From the NCBI GenBank assembly GCA_028641055.1, contig CM054062.1, positions 173,619,642 to 173,683,641 on the forward strand: a stretch of 64,000 nucleotides of DNA, written 5' to 3'. Below, piece after piece: positions 43,430-54,238 of this stretch (position 1 is its first letter; each line of letters starts with the position of its first letter). The DNA is from Alopecurus myosuroides. Its lineage: Eukaryota; Streptophyta; Magnoliopsida; Poales; Poaceae. Position numbers and translations under genes: made by a program. The notes beneath the pieces are model-generated. The model did no database searches. It saw only the letters and a program-made list of their open reading frames with translations, and was not told the DNA's origin.

Positions 43430-44167
43430 CTATGTTTGCGGAAGGGTGGTGGAGATCATTGCTGTCTTCGCGGAATCTGTCGGGTGCACTTGATGCTTTC
43501 GGGTGTCACTGTTAGCGCTGAATTCCAGTTCAGGTGCGTTTTTCTTCGTGAGAGGCATCACGGAGTGATCCGTGGTTTTTGCCAGCTCTTGAAGCTCTTC
43601 TTGCATCCCGAAAGATTTTGCGATCTCATTGAATTCAATGTCGCACTTGTTGGATTTCTGAAAGTCTCCGTCGATGGTGATTACGCCATATTCTCCAGGT
43701 AATTTGAGCTTCAGGTAGGCGTAATGCGGTACTGCCATGAATCTGGCGAACGCTGTTCGACCAAGAATGGCGTGGTACTGCGAAGGCCAATCGACGACTT
43801 CGAAGTCGAGGAATTCTCTTCTGTAGTTGCTTTTAGTGCCCAGTACAACTTCTAGGTTGATTGTTCCGAGTGGACGGATTGCCTTTCCTGGAACTATCCC
43901 GTGGAAGGATGCTTCTGAGTCCTGGAGGCCGTCCAAGTTCCTGTTCATCCGACGGAGTGTATCCGCGTAGATAATGTTGATGCCACTGCCACCATCCATG
44001 AATACGCGGGCCAAGTCATAGTTGCCAATTTGTGCTTGGATGACAAGGGCGGCGTGTCCTGGTCGATAGACTCGTGGCGGGTGGTCCTTCATCGAGAATG
44101 TTATTGGCTGGTCTGCCATCTTCAAGTATTCTGTTTTTGTTGGCGGTGTCTGCACAGCCATGCACAA
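43430..44167 (-). pseudogene. Tat protease region
   Basis: Retropepsin-like segment between gag and RT. It reads VIQAQIGNYDLARVFMDGGSG followed by INIIYADTL, with the active-site triad as DGG rather than DTG/DSG, as is usual in this lineage. Downstream are a FAR-FMAVPHYAYLKLKLPG flap-like region and a linker. It opens as its own 245-codon frame, offset from gag and RT; whether translation is by frameshift or the frames are decayed cannot be told here. Confidence 0.75.
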
Positions 44168-44212
44168 TTGCCTCGTGTTAGTCTTTTGAGCTCTGCGGGA
44201 TGGACATACCTT

Positions 44213-46631
44213 CTAGATCATCGCGAGTTGCCCTGCTGGATTCGGGTACGCGTTGGCCCCGGAGTTTTGTGCTGGTGGTGCAGGTAGCGCAGCTAATGCC
44301 ATGTTTGGATTTGCTGGTGGAGGTGGGGGTTGTGGCGGCTGGAATCCTTGGTGGCCTCTTCCTGGAAGCGGTGGGTAATTTTGGGTGTTTGCAGATCTTT
44401 TTCTGGCGAGTGCTTCTGAGATATCAATAAACTTTCGGCAATCCTTAAGAAGGTGTGTTGCCTTAGTTTTGCCCGTGCGCTTATCTGTAAATAGATGTAG
44501 CGAGCAGTATCCATCGAGGTCTTCCTCGGGTGATTTTTCTTCAGCCTTTGGTCTCCACTCGCGATTCCCACGGCGACCGGAGTCGCGGCTTCGCGTGAAT
44601 TCTGCCGCTACCAACTCCTCTCTGTCCTCGTGATCGTAATACTTCCTCCTTTTCCTCCGGCCATGACGGTCTTCATCATGCGCAGGTGATGAGGCTCTCT
44701 CATTGCGCACCGCATCTTCTCCGTTAGCCCATTTTTCGGCTATGTTCATCAACTCCCCAATGGTTTTGGGTGCGGCTCTGCCCAGTTCTTCTCTGAAGGT
44801 CGTTCTTCGGGCGCCTTTTGTGAAGGCTTCAATCGCTACTTCCTCCGAAATAGTTCCTGCGGTATTCCTGAGCGTAGTCCATCGCTGGATGTACTCGCGG
44901 GTGGATTCGCCACTTTTCTGCTTGCACGCTCGCAGTTCTTCAATGGTGGCTGGCCTCTTGTAAGTCGACTGGAAATTTTTGCAAAAATCGCGGTGCAAGT
45001 CATCCCACGATGCGTAGCAAGATTTTGGTCTTCTTTCCAGCCAACTGCGGGCCGCGCCGGTGAGATGCAAATTGAGGTATTGCATAGCCGTGTTTTTGTT
45101 CCCACGTTGGCATTTTACTGCCGTGAGGTAATCGCTTAGCCATTGAGAGGGCTCGAGTGAGCCGTCATACTTCGTCACTTCCGTGCTAAGCTTGAATCTT
45201 TTGGGCAGAGGCGCCTCGCGGATACTGCGGGCAAAGCAGAGGGCGCCACAGGTTTTGTCATCCGAGGAGCCGGACGAAGAGCGTTCACGATATCGCGAAG
45301 CCCTTGCCTTGTCCACCCTTTTTTGAGCGAGATCTGATTGCGCGTCATATTCTGGCCGGTCGCGGTCGGCATCCTTCCTTGGTTCCTTGCTTTGTTTTCG
45401 CGAGCGGCTGCTATGATGCCGCGAGCTTTTGTCTTTTGGACTGCCTTCGCTGCTGCTTCGACTGTCATCACGGCGCCGAGCTTCTTTTCCTCGGCCACGA
45501 CGTGGCGACCTGTCCCTTCTTGGCGAAGAGCTCCTACGTTTGCGGGATGCTTCCCTATCCTTCTCTTTCTCCTTCTCCTGTTCCTTCTCCAGCTGCTCTG
45601 CGGGTTTCTTTCGATCATAGGCGGCAAGCCTTGCGGCTGCCAGCCCTAATCCCTTGCATACTTGTTTATACTGCTCCGCCCGAGGGTCACTTTCCGTCGG
45701 TTGGTTCATCTGCATGTAAGTTGCTGCGGCTAGAACCTTGCGGGTAGACATTGCCATCGTCATCGACTCGCATGAGAGAAGGAGTGATCGATCTGCTAGT
45801 TCCGGCTAGGGACTCATTGTTCCTGGATGTAGATGTGTGCCCCTTCCTCGCGGGTCAGGTTCCGACCGAGGGCGTTATGGACAGCCCGGCTCGCCTTTGG
45901 CTCGATTCATCCGCCGCTCTTCTTCGGCGGGCCAGATCTATCCGAGCGTCTTTGATGGTCGTGGCTGCTCTCACTAGGTGATAGTGGTAGGCAACCATGT
46001 CTTCGTGTGAAGCCCCGCCTGCGGGTGGCTTGCTTGTTCGCATAGCCTCCTTTGCTCGGTTCCAAGATTCCCGTGAGACGCCGATTATGTTGCGCTCTAT
46101 CGCGCTGTGTTCCGTTTCCGAGGCTTGTTCCGATCCTGCCATGCAGACTTGAGCCAGTCGGGGCTCGTGCGTCCTAGGTGTAGGTCGGAAGTTTCTTTGA
46201 ATTCTTGATGGTTCCTCTGTCGAGAGGGTATGATAGTCGTTGGCGTTGAAGCGGATGGACTCGCCGCTTTTCTCTAGATGACGGCGCGAGTCGACAGCTC
46301 CAGATTCAGTTTCCGATTCATCCGAGAAGTGGAGGATCCCGTCCCTGTTGGTCATGAATTTTAGGCTCCCGAACGTCAAGGTGACGCTTTTCTCCAGATC
46401 CTCGAATACCGGGCGCGATTCCGGCGAGTGAGGTGTGACCACGACAGATCTGATCCGTATAGGATTGTTCGGAGCCGTAGTCGATGGTTTCCAACGGGAG
46501 TGGGTTGTCGATGAAGCCGAAGATGCCGGTGATCCAGCGCCCGTCGTCCCCACGGTCGGCGCCAATTGTCGAATCTCTGACTCTACAAATCCCTTAGGTG
46601 ATCCTATCGGGTTTCGATTAGGAGAACCCAT
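44213..46631 (-). pseudogene. Tat gag, two frames
   Basis: The first frame (46631-45855) begins inside the 5' LTR and reads through the primer-binding site as QLAPTVG. The second (45763-44213, 516 codons) holds an SR/RD-rich basic stretch (SPRRDRSPRRGRGKE), then the retrotransposon gag core (LTGAARSWLERRP, ESTREYIQRW) and a zinc-binding-like C-x2-H-x12-H-x4-C (YCSLH...THLLKDC), and ends Pro-rich. The break between the frames near 45800 implies an indel. Gag packages element RNA into cytoplasmic particles. Confidence 0.8.
46543..46566 (-). other. primer-binding site of the Tat element
   Basis: On minus, directly after the LTR: A then TTGGCGCCGACCGTGGGG. The TGGCGCCG core matches the 3' end of plant tRNA-Asp; later bases diverge. 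The plus-strand Tat element at 58168 has TTGGCGCCGTCTATGGGA at the same place. Confidence 0.65.
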
Positions 46632-47058
46632 GAGCGCTGGTGGAATCGTCGGCTAGACAGGGGGCGAGATTTACCCAGGTTCGGGGCCCTCGTAGAGGTA
46701 AAACCCTTACTCCTGCCTCTTGTCGATCTGTGTTAATGAAAAGATCGGTTACAATGGTGGTACTCGAATCGAGGGTAAGGACTCGAGTTCAAGGTTTTGT
46801 TGGTGAGGTGTTGCTTGGCCCTCTACCGGTGGCTCTCCTGGCCTTATATAGGTGGCCAGGTCTCAAACCTTACCCGGAGAGGACTCGAGCTCTAACCCTA
46901 GGTCGGTTACAAGTTTCCAAACTTAACCCGCAAGTTAGTGCAGGTGGGTTTCACGTGGGCCTTCTAGAATACTCCAAGGACTCCTCTTCTTGGGCCTTAA
47001 CTTTGGGCCTTAGATGGGGTGTCCTTACCCGCGGGGTCCAGGATCCATGCCTTCGTCA
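46567..47058 (-). repeat. 5' LTR of the Tat element
   Basis: 492 bp, TGTCGAATCTCTG...CCTTCGTCA on plus, followed by TSD CGAGG at 47059-47063. On minus it carries TATATAAGG (about 46843-46851) as a promoter candidate. Confidence 0.93.
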
Positions 47059-47063
47059 CGAGG

Positions 47064-49125
47064 CCAAGCAGTAGTCATGAAGAATCCCCTTTAGTGTAGT
47101 TGCATTACTGATGTCTGCTCTCATCAAGATTAGGGAATCATCCGCGAAGAGAAGGTGCGAAATTGTTGGAGCGTTACGACATACCTTAACCCCAATCAAT
47201 TCACCCCTCTCTTCGGCCTCCTGAATAAGACTCGATAGCCCCTCGGCCACGAGTAGGAATAAGTAGGGGGATAATGGGCCCCCCTGTCTCAACCCTCTTG
47301 ACGGTGAGAACTGATTCGTTTCACTGCCATTGAATCTGACGCGGTAAGAAACACTAGTAACACAGGCCATGATCATGTCCACCCAACCTGGATCGAAACC
47401 CAGCTGGATTAGAATTTTCTTTAAGAAGTTCCATTCAACTATGTCGTATGCTTTGTGCATATCCAGTTTTATAGCACATGTTCCGTACCATCCCTATCTT
47501 TTCTTCTTGATAGCATGGTATGATTCATATGCCACCAAGACATTGTCCGTTATCAATCGCCCGGGCACGAAAGCAATTTGATTAGTTGTGATAATTTCTG
47601 AGAGCAGGTCCTTCAACCTAGCTGTTAACACCTTTGATATAACTTTGTAAGTAACATTACACAAACTAATGGGACGATGCTGAGTTACCTTTGTGGCGCT
47701 ATCCGTTTTAGGGATCAGAACAATCGTGGTTTCATTCCAATCATCCGGGATAGACTTGGTATTTAGTGCAGAAAGGATGACCTCCGTAAGTTCATCACCT
47801 ATAAGGTCCCAGTACCTCTTAAAGAACACGGCATGTAGGCCGTATGGCCCCGGCGCCTTGAGGTCTCCGATGTTAAAAAAGTGTTTTTTGATCTCTTGTC
47901 TCGTGTAAGGTTTACATAGAGCATTCTTCATGTCACAGGAAACCCTCAGTTTAACTTTGTTTATCACATTATCCATGGACTCATGAGCTTCACTAGAGAA
48001 TAAATGGTTGAAGTAGTCTCGGACGTGGGCACAGAGCGCATGTCCCTCCACATTGTTCCCTGCTTCGTCAACCAGTTTTTTGATAGTATTCATTTTCCTC
48101 CTCCCATTAGCAAAATTGTGGAAGAACGATGTATTTCTATCTCCCTGTTTCATCCAATTAGCCCGAGCACGTTGTATCCAACGAATCTCCTCCTTTTCCT
48201 GTTCATTTTCGATTTCCATCTAGATATTCCTCTGTTTTTCCGTTGCTTCGTCAGAGAGAGTCCCAGACAGCACGGCATTGAGTTCCAGGGTTAGGTCACG
48301 GATGGATCGACGTGTTTTCTTGAGGACTTGCATGTCCCATGCATGCATGGCCTTGTGAATCTCCCGCAGTTTTTGGCCCAAATTCACGCCAGGCTGGGCA
48401 GCCCAGGCCTTCTGAACAATTGGGTCCATTGATTCCTCCATAAGCCACGCAACCTCAAATCTTTTTAATCCCCTATTATGCACAGCAGAGGATGGTTCGA
48501 GATATTGCAGATCAACCGATATGGGACGGTGATCAGACCGGCCAAACTCTTCATGGATTACCGAGGAGAGAGGGTAGCGATCATTCCATCTGTGGTTGCA
48601 AATCGCTCTATCAAGACTTTCTCTAATTTCCCCCCTTCTCCAGGTGAATTTGTCGCCCACGTATCCAAGGTCAAACAGACTGCAGTCTGACATGGCATCA
48701 CAAAAACCTTGCATATATCGTTGGCCTCTAGGAGCGCCCCCCTCTTTTTCATCTCCATGTAATATTTCATTGAAATCACCCAGCACGATCCAGGGAAGGT
48801 CCACCATTTGGTTGAGGTCCCTCAGATATCCCCAAGTAAGATGCTTTCGATCAGAACTAGGCTCGCCATATATACCAGTAATACACCATCCCAAATCACT
48901 GTTTTCCTCTATATGGATGTCTAGATAGTTACTGTGAACCGCTGAAGAAGTGACCTTCAGCTCTTTGCGCCAAAAAAGCAGTAAGCCACCACTCCTTCCA
49001 TCGCTTTCCCAAATCAGCATGTGATCAAAGGAAAGCTTACGCATGAGTTTTTCCGCCCTAACTTTATTCAAATGTGTCTCGGACAGAAAAAGAACATATG
49101 GTTTGATGCGTCCTTGGGAGGCCAA
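47064..49125 (-). pseudogene. LINE ORF2, 5' part: endonuclease and most of RT
   Basis: One continuous minus-strand frame broken by two stops, at 48220-48222 and 47494-47496. The endonuclease runs to about 48450 with FLSETHLNK, WIVLGDFNEI, GDKFTWRR and FGRSDHRPI, the last containing the catalytic SDH. RT follows: FFHNFANGRRKMN, GDLKAPGPYGL, HRPISLCNVTYK, KLDMHKAYD (first Asp), GLRQGGPLSPYLF and LLFADDSLIL (catalytic FADD intact). The Tat element interrupts it at CLAS. It made the nick and copied LINE RNA when active. Confidence 0.9.
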
Positions 49126-49182
49126 GAACGATCGGACCGCCGGGGATTTTTTTCAAACCCCGGCAGTTTTGCCCTACGATTT

Positions 49183-50362
49183 TCATTGCTCCTGGTCGAG
49201 CTCATCCGAGCTCGCCGACATTTTGTTGCTTTTATCCGCCACAGCAGGCATTGCACTCTTCTGTCTTTTGCTTCCTTGGGATGAGGTTTGTCCCTCCGAA
49301 TCCTCATCCTCTTCTCTTCCACTCTTTGCCTCATTTTCGTTAGCATCATCAAGGTTGTCTTTTTTCTCCACCACTTGGTATTCTAGTGCTAATCTTTTTC
49401 TTGAGTGTGGGGTTCTTTCCACCTCCATGTCAAAGTGTTTCTTGAGAGGGCTAGTGCCCGTATCCCTTAGGTCCTCATCAGTAGCCCTATCAGACTGCCA
49501 TTGGCCTTGGCTCCTGCTGTTTCTGTTATCACTCCTTCCCCCCCTTCGCCCTCCTCGAGAGCTATTCCCTCCTTGGAACGGGGACCATTCTCGATGTGGT
49601 GCAAGGAGACACTCACCCCACTGTAGATCCTTCTCAATATGCTTTCCATTGCCATGCTCCAGGTGACTGTGACCCAGCAGACCACAGACGAAACAGAACT
49701 TAGGAATTTTCTCGTAAAAGACTTGGTAAAAAATTCTTCTTTTGGTCTCTTGTGATTGAGACAAATCTAGTCAGCGGTTTGTTAACATCCAGGTTGACTC
49801 TGATCCTAACCTGGTTGCCATCTCCTCTCAGTGTTACATTGACCTTCGTCACTTTCCCAACACGTTTGCATAAGGATTCAAGGATCTCCTTCTTCCTGAA
49901 CCCCGTTGGTAGCCCTTTCAGTTGGATCCAGAGTGGCAGTATGTTCAGATCTACCTCATCAGGTTTTGTGTCGCCATCGTACTGTTCAATCATAACGTTG
50001 TTCTCCCTGAAGATCCAAGGCCCCTGCTCCATGATTCTGTCCCAGTTACCTAGACACTTAACCTTGATCGTGTAGAGATTCTTCCCCACCGGTTCGAAAG
50101 TAACACCTTGTGCTAAACTCCATGCTATTCGCATATAGGAGTAGAAAGATTCACGAGAGTAGGGTTTTTCGGTATGTACTCTGCATATGGCCATAAACTC
50201 CTCCTCTGGATGTTCATGAGGAAACTCCTCATCGAAGTTGAGACCGTCTTCTTCTTCCTCTCGCAGATCAAGTCTTTTGAGGAGATCATTGATTGGAATC
50301 GGTTTCCCCCGATCACCAGAGGTGCGACTTTGCGCCGAAGAGCCCGAAGCTTCGCTCGCCAT
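49183..50362 (-). pseudogene. LINE ORF1 (DUF4283-type RNA-binding protein)
   Basis: Starts MASEASGSSAQS at 50362. It has a DUF4283-like domain (WDRIMEQGPWIFRENNVMI, LPLWIQLKGLPTGFRKKEI). After a frameshift near 49740 comes KIPKFCFVCGLLGHSHLEHG, a zinc knuckle in which the final Cys of CCHC is replaced by His. An acidic, Ser-rich tail ends near 49183 just before ORF2. It would coat LINE RNA. The frameshift disables it. Confidence 0.85.
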
Positions 50363-50553
50363 GACTTCAGGCCCGAGAAGAAACCAACCCTAGATTGCCC
50401 CCCAAGGTCTGCCGCGGGGGATAACTAGGAGATTGAAACAGGTTGAAACCGAGTAGGATATCACCCGCCTGGCTTCGATCCCCTGTAGGATTTGAGGAAC
50501 TTGCGTCGGAATCGTAGATCCCGTCGGAGGAGAGAAAACCCTAGGTCAGGCCA

Positions 50554-50711
50554 AGCGTGAGGGTACGAGGTTGAGTATCTACGGCCCAGGTCCGTGTAAG
50601 TATACTCTGGGCCTACTAGCGGGCCCATCCATAAACTCGGCCAGCGTAGCACATACTTATAATTGTTGGATATTTTTTGTTCTTTTATGTGTTGGGTAAA
50701 TTTCAGCAGGG
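50554..50711. repeat. 158-bp target-site duplication, expansin side
   Basis: The second copy of 17405-17562, abutting the 5' end of the LINE. The sequence beyond it (50712 on) is the original continuation of the macro gene's 5' flank. Confidence 0.9.
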
Positions 50712-51115
50712 GCTATTTATCACCAGTGCATTGCAAAAGACTTAAATGTGAATAAATTCATCACAAAACAAACGGTTGCATTCACACTCGCAAGTTGAAA
50801 CTCTCTCCCTCTGTTTTTCAGAGGCAGGCTCACACTCTATTTGATAAGCTAACTCGTAGTACAATCCTATACAATTGTCGATTAATAAAGCAAGGCGGAG
50901 CAGCAAAGCGGCTCGTGAGACACCTCTCCCGGCCTCCGACATGCGGGTGCCGATCCTTGTTTCCTTTGAGGGGCAACCTCAGCATCAGGCTGGAGTGAAC
51001 TCACACTCACTCACCGCCGACAAAACTAAACGCAAGACGATTGCTACAGGACAAACCAATTATGCTCCATCTAGTACGTAAATGAATTGATGATCTGAAT
51101 CTGGCCGAGCAGATC
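50712..51115. other. displaced macro-gene 5' flank and expansin 3' flank
   Basis: 404 bp of unique-looking sequence shared by two genes: the expansin 3' UTR (minus strand) and whatever macro-gene promoter lay more than 170 bp from its ATG. No clear TATA or polyadenylation signal was assigned. Confidence 0.6.
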
Positions 51116-52012
51116 TCAGAACTGGCGGCCCTGGAAGGTCTGGCCGAACTGCCATCCCCTCGGCGCCACGCTGCGGGAGACGAGCGCCCGGCCGTCGCTG
51201 GTGGTGACGCGGAAGGACAGCGCCTGGCCGTTGAGGTAGGCGTTGCTCTGCCAGTTCTGGCCCCAGTTGCGCGACATGGGCCGCCACCGCCCGGGCCGCG
51301 ACGACCCCTTCACCGACACCGCGTGCACGTCGCCGGCGCCGCCCACGTTGGTCACCAGCACCAGGTTGAAGTAGGCGTGCCCGTTCACCGTGAACCGGAC
51401 CCCGCCTCTCCTCGCGCACCGCACTCTGCGGAACGAGACCGGCACGATGCCGGCGCGGTACTGCGCGATGCGGAGGAACGCCGGCTCCGCGAGGTCGAAG
51501 TGCTGGAGCGGCGGGTTGCACCACCCGCCATCGTTGTTGGGGAGACCGTAGTTGGGAGGGCAGAAGTTGGTGGCCGTCACCGTGATGGTGGCGCCCGGGA
51601 GGCACCAACGGCGTTCGCCTGAGCACCGGAGCTCGTAGCAGGAGCCGCAGCTCAGCCCGCTGTTGAACAGCGACGTGCTCAGCGCCGCCGTGCTTGTGCC
51701 GTACCCCTGGCTGTACAGGTTCCCGTACCCGCACGCGCCTCCTGCACACGTACGCATAAGCTCGAATTAATCCACCACGATCACAATCACAATAGACAGC
51801 TATCAGAGTAGGAATAATACGTTCATTGCTGAAGTTTCAGAACGGATCAATAAAGTTGTTCGCACGTAGTATGACGTACCCATTGTGCCGGAGGCGTCGC
51901 TGCCGCCATAGAATGTGGCATGGCCGGACCGCCACTGCCCGAGGGCTCCCGGCGCAACGGCAAGGAGAGACAAGAGGAACATTAGGACGACGGGGGAAGA
52001 GGGGTTTGCCAT
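51116..52012 (-). CDS. EXPA: alpha-expansin, two exons
   Basis: Encodes 252 residues from exons 52012-51880 and 51741-51116 (GT-AG intron, phase joins). Expansins are secreted wall proteins that loosen cellulose-hemicellulose contacts at acid pH without hydrolysis. Residues 1-25 are a signal peptide (hydrophobic [13 protein letters not shown], cleavage near ALG/Q). Domain 1 (GH45-like, about 26-155) has [22 protein letters not shown], conserved cysteines ([19 protein letters not shown]) and the HFD motif in [15 protein letters not shown]. Domain 2 (CBM63-like, about 165-252) has the tryptophans [14 protein letters not shown] and ends [13 protein letters not shown]. No lesion; length is typical. 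The exon is very GC-rich at third positions, as in many grass genes, which creates long open shadows in other frames. Confidence 0.95.
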
Positions 52013-52972
52013 TTGAGCTCAGCGCACAGTGGCGGTTTGCTTGAGAATCCAATGAGTGTACGTGCTGCTGAGCTGCGATGGGGGTAGTCTATTTGTAGTC
52101 CAGGTTGGCTTGGGGTTCGCATCTTTCGCATTGGACACTTTGGGTGGCAATTCTACCTTAAAAGTGTACTTTGAGGTAATAGGTGGATATGCAGTAAAGT
52201 CAGGGTGAGAATGGCTAGACTCATCCTAAGAAATTTGCTAAAGCCATACACCGACGGATGGGACCGTCTGCCATTTGATTCTTCCACTATTAGACTTGGT
52301 GTCTAAGAAAACTTAGATAGACTCACACTCTCCTCTGTTTAGGCATACCTCTAGCATAGAAAGATTCTCTTAGCTATAGGTGAAAACAACACATTGCAAA
52401 CGCTCTAGTTATTACTACTCCTCATATTTCCAATGATCTATTGTGTTTCTTCTAGCGAACTAACCCAAACAAGTTTGCTCAACAAAATATGGTGATAATG
52501 CCGGAATGTAAAGAAACTTTTTGGATTAATTTAAATTTTTTTCGAAAGCAATGCTACTACATATTCACCAGAAAATCTAATAGGAGAGAAATAGGCATAT
52601 CTAATATATCTGCATATGGAGCAAATGTAAAGTTTAAATAGAGAGACAGACGACGCGTTCGTGTTGGCCGAAAATGCTGCAACAATAACATTCTCAGCAG
52701 TATTGTCATTGTAACCCATGGTGGTAAAGATGACATAGTCATACATCCGAGAGGAGGTAGTCTAACAGTAGATATAGTCTACAGAACCGAACAAACACGC
52801 CAAAATCCTTCCAAAAATATTATCTCCCCTCAGCCAGTGAAGGTTCTCAAAGAGACATGATTTCGCTGACCTGCTCTCCAAGATGGCCGTGCACGCAGCT
52901 TCTGGGTGGAAAAACCTTGAAAAACCTTAGAGTAACGAAAACTTGGTAACAGAGAGAACTATGTTTGTCGCG
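52013..52972. other. expansin 5' flank
   Basis: 960 bp upstream (minus strand) of the expansin start. A TATA-like ACAAATAG on minus near 52090 is the only promoter candidate noted. The rest is AT-rich with no gene or repeat recognised. Confidence 0.5.
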
Positions 52973-53803
52973 TGTCGAAACGCGGACACCGAGAGAAAAC
53001 GACGTCCACTCCCCGATTTGTTCGGCATATGGGCGCGGGAGACCCCTGCCTCCGACTCTACGCTTGGTGGAGAGGAGGAGCACGACACAAAGCACACGGA
53101 CACGATTTTTACCCAGGTTCAGGCCATCGCGAGATGGATCCCTACGTCATGTATGTGTGATATGGAATTATGGTGGATGCGTGGATTATAATGGTGAGTC
53201 TGGCGAGTAGCTCCGGGAGCAGAGTGCGTCCCGGGGGTCTAACTACTTCCCTCTTCTCCTTCTAATGTTCTACCCTCTCTCTTCTTTTCTCTGTGGTCTC
53301 TCTCTTTCGTCCTCTGCTCTCTCGTACCTTGTCTTCTTCTCTCGTATCTTGTCCCCCTCCCGTCTGGGAAAGGGCATCCCTTTATCTCGAGCGTCCTTAC
53401 AGGTGTCCGGTTGCATGCCTCCCGCGTGTCTGGCAGGAAGGGGAAACGTGGACGAAGCCGCTGTATGGGGGACAACTCGCCACTTTCCCTCCACGTGCAG
53501 CTTCGTGCGCCACGGAGCGGCAGCCTCACCCAGGCTGGTGGGCCCCGTCTGGACTTCTAGCATGCTCTAGTGCTATCTTCTAGACAAGTGTCGATGACTT
53601 CCTACGGGCCTGGTGCGATGCATGCTCCCTTTCCCGGGAGCTAGCTTCGCCTTCCCGTCTTGTGTCGAGTCCTTCTCGGGTCGCAGCCCTCTTACACAAC
53701 GGTAGACAAGTTCAAGAAAAGCCTTGCTCGTGTTAGTCAAAATGAGGTTCGATAGGGCCCGCGCTTCAGAGATAAGGGACACCCCCTGGGCAGGGTGTCG
53801 ACA
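52973..53803 (-). repeat. 3' LTR of the second Tat element
   Basis: About 831 bp, TGTCGAAACGCGG...GGGTGTCGACA on plus, with the ACCCAGGTTCAGGCC motif also found (as ACCCAGGTTCGGGGCC) in the first Tat LTR. The outer boundary could lie six bases further left. Confidence 0.7.
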
Positions 53804-54238
53804 GTAGCCCCCGGGCGTGTCGCGGTGGCGTCTGATCTTGGCCACCGAGGCACGCCCCTCTGGCTAGAAACGCGGGACTCACTAGCGCATCACAAGTCCG
53901 CGGCCCCTTGGGTACTTCTGTCCACACACAAAGAAGAGGTTAGGGCAGGCCTATCGAGGCGCCTTCCCTCAAACTTCAAGCCCTATGGGTCCGCTGGTCT
54001 TCAATGGCGGTGGCAGAGCGAGGATCTCGAGTGAATTCTTCCCCACACTCCATTGCGGAAGCGGGGAAATGAATGTGTGATGGGTGAGCCATGCGAGACT
54101 GGCTTTCCCCTCGTGTCCTTAAATAGATCCGTGCCCAACCCTTTGCCCACTTCACATCTTGCGCCGCCACACCTTCTCCTCCTCTCCACCCTTCTTCCTC
54201 GCATATCTCGCTTTCCCCCTTCCCTCCGCGAGGCGCAT

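Larger units (their letters stand above)
18842..47058 (-). mobile_element. Tat-lineage Ty3/gypsy retrotransposon (RIRE2/Retand-like)
   Basis: Complete minus-strand LTR element of about 12.8 kb plus a 15.4-kb nested array. LTRs are 492 bp each, with a 5-bp TSD CGAGG at 18837-18841 and 47059-47063. The primer-binding site begins TTGGCGCCG just inside the 5' LTR, and the polypurine tract (CGCTCGGGGGCTAC on minus) abuts the 3' LTR. Order on minus: gag, protease, RT, RNase H, a second archaeal-type RNase H, integrase, then a long 3' region with a spliced gene in the opposite direction. The dual RNase H and the antisense gene are hallmarks of the Tat clade. Frameshifts in RT and a nonsense codon in integrase make it defective. 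Confidence 0.92.
17563..50553 (-). mobile_element. LINE (L1-type plant non-LTR element) split by nested elements
   Basis: A minus-strand LINE of about 4.8 kb once the nested insertion 18842-47058 and one TSD copy are removed. The 5' end is at 50553 and the poly(A) tail is 17575-17563 (13 T on plus). It carries ORF1 (from 50362) and ORF2 (from about 49125) and is bounded by the 158-bp duplication on both sides. The split falls inside RT: the minus-strand frame ends ...LHDYCLAS at 47064 and resumes GQLVSEAKSS at 18836. It is close to full length, with a 190-bp 5' UTR, but its ORFs are broken. Confidence 0.9.

Noticed and set aside
51060..51749. Long Arg/Pro-rich minus-strand frame (229 codons) over the expansin exon
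   Set aside because: It is a different frame of the GC-rich expansin exon, with no domain of its own.
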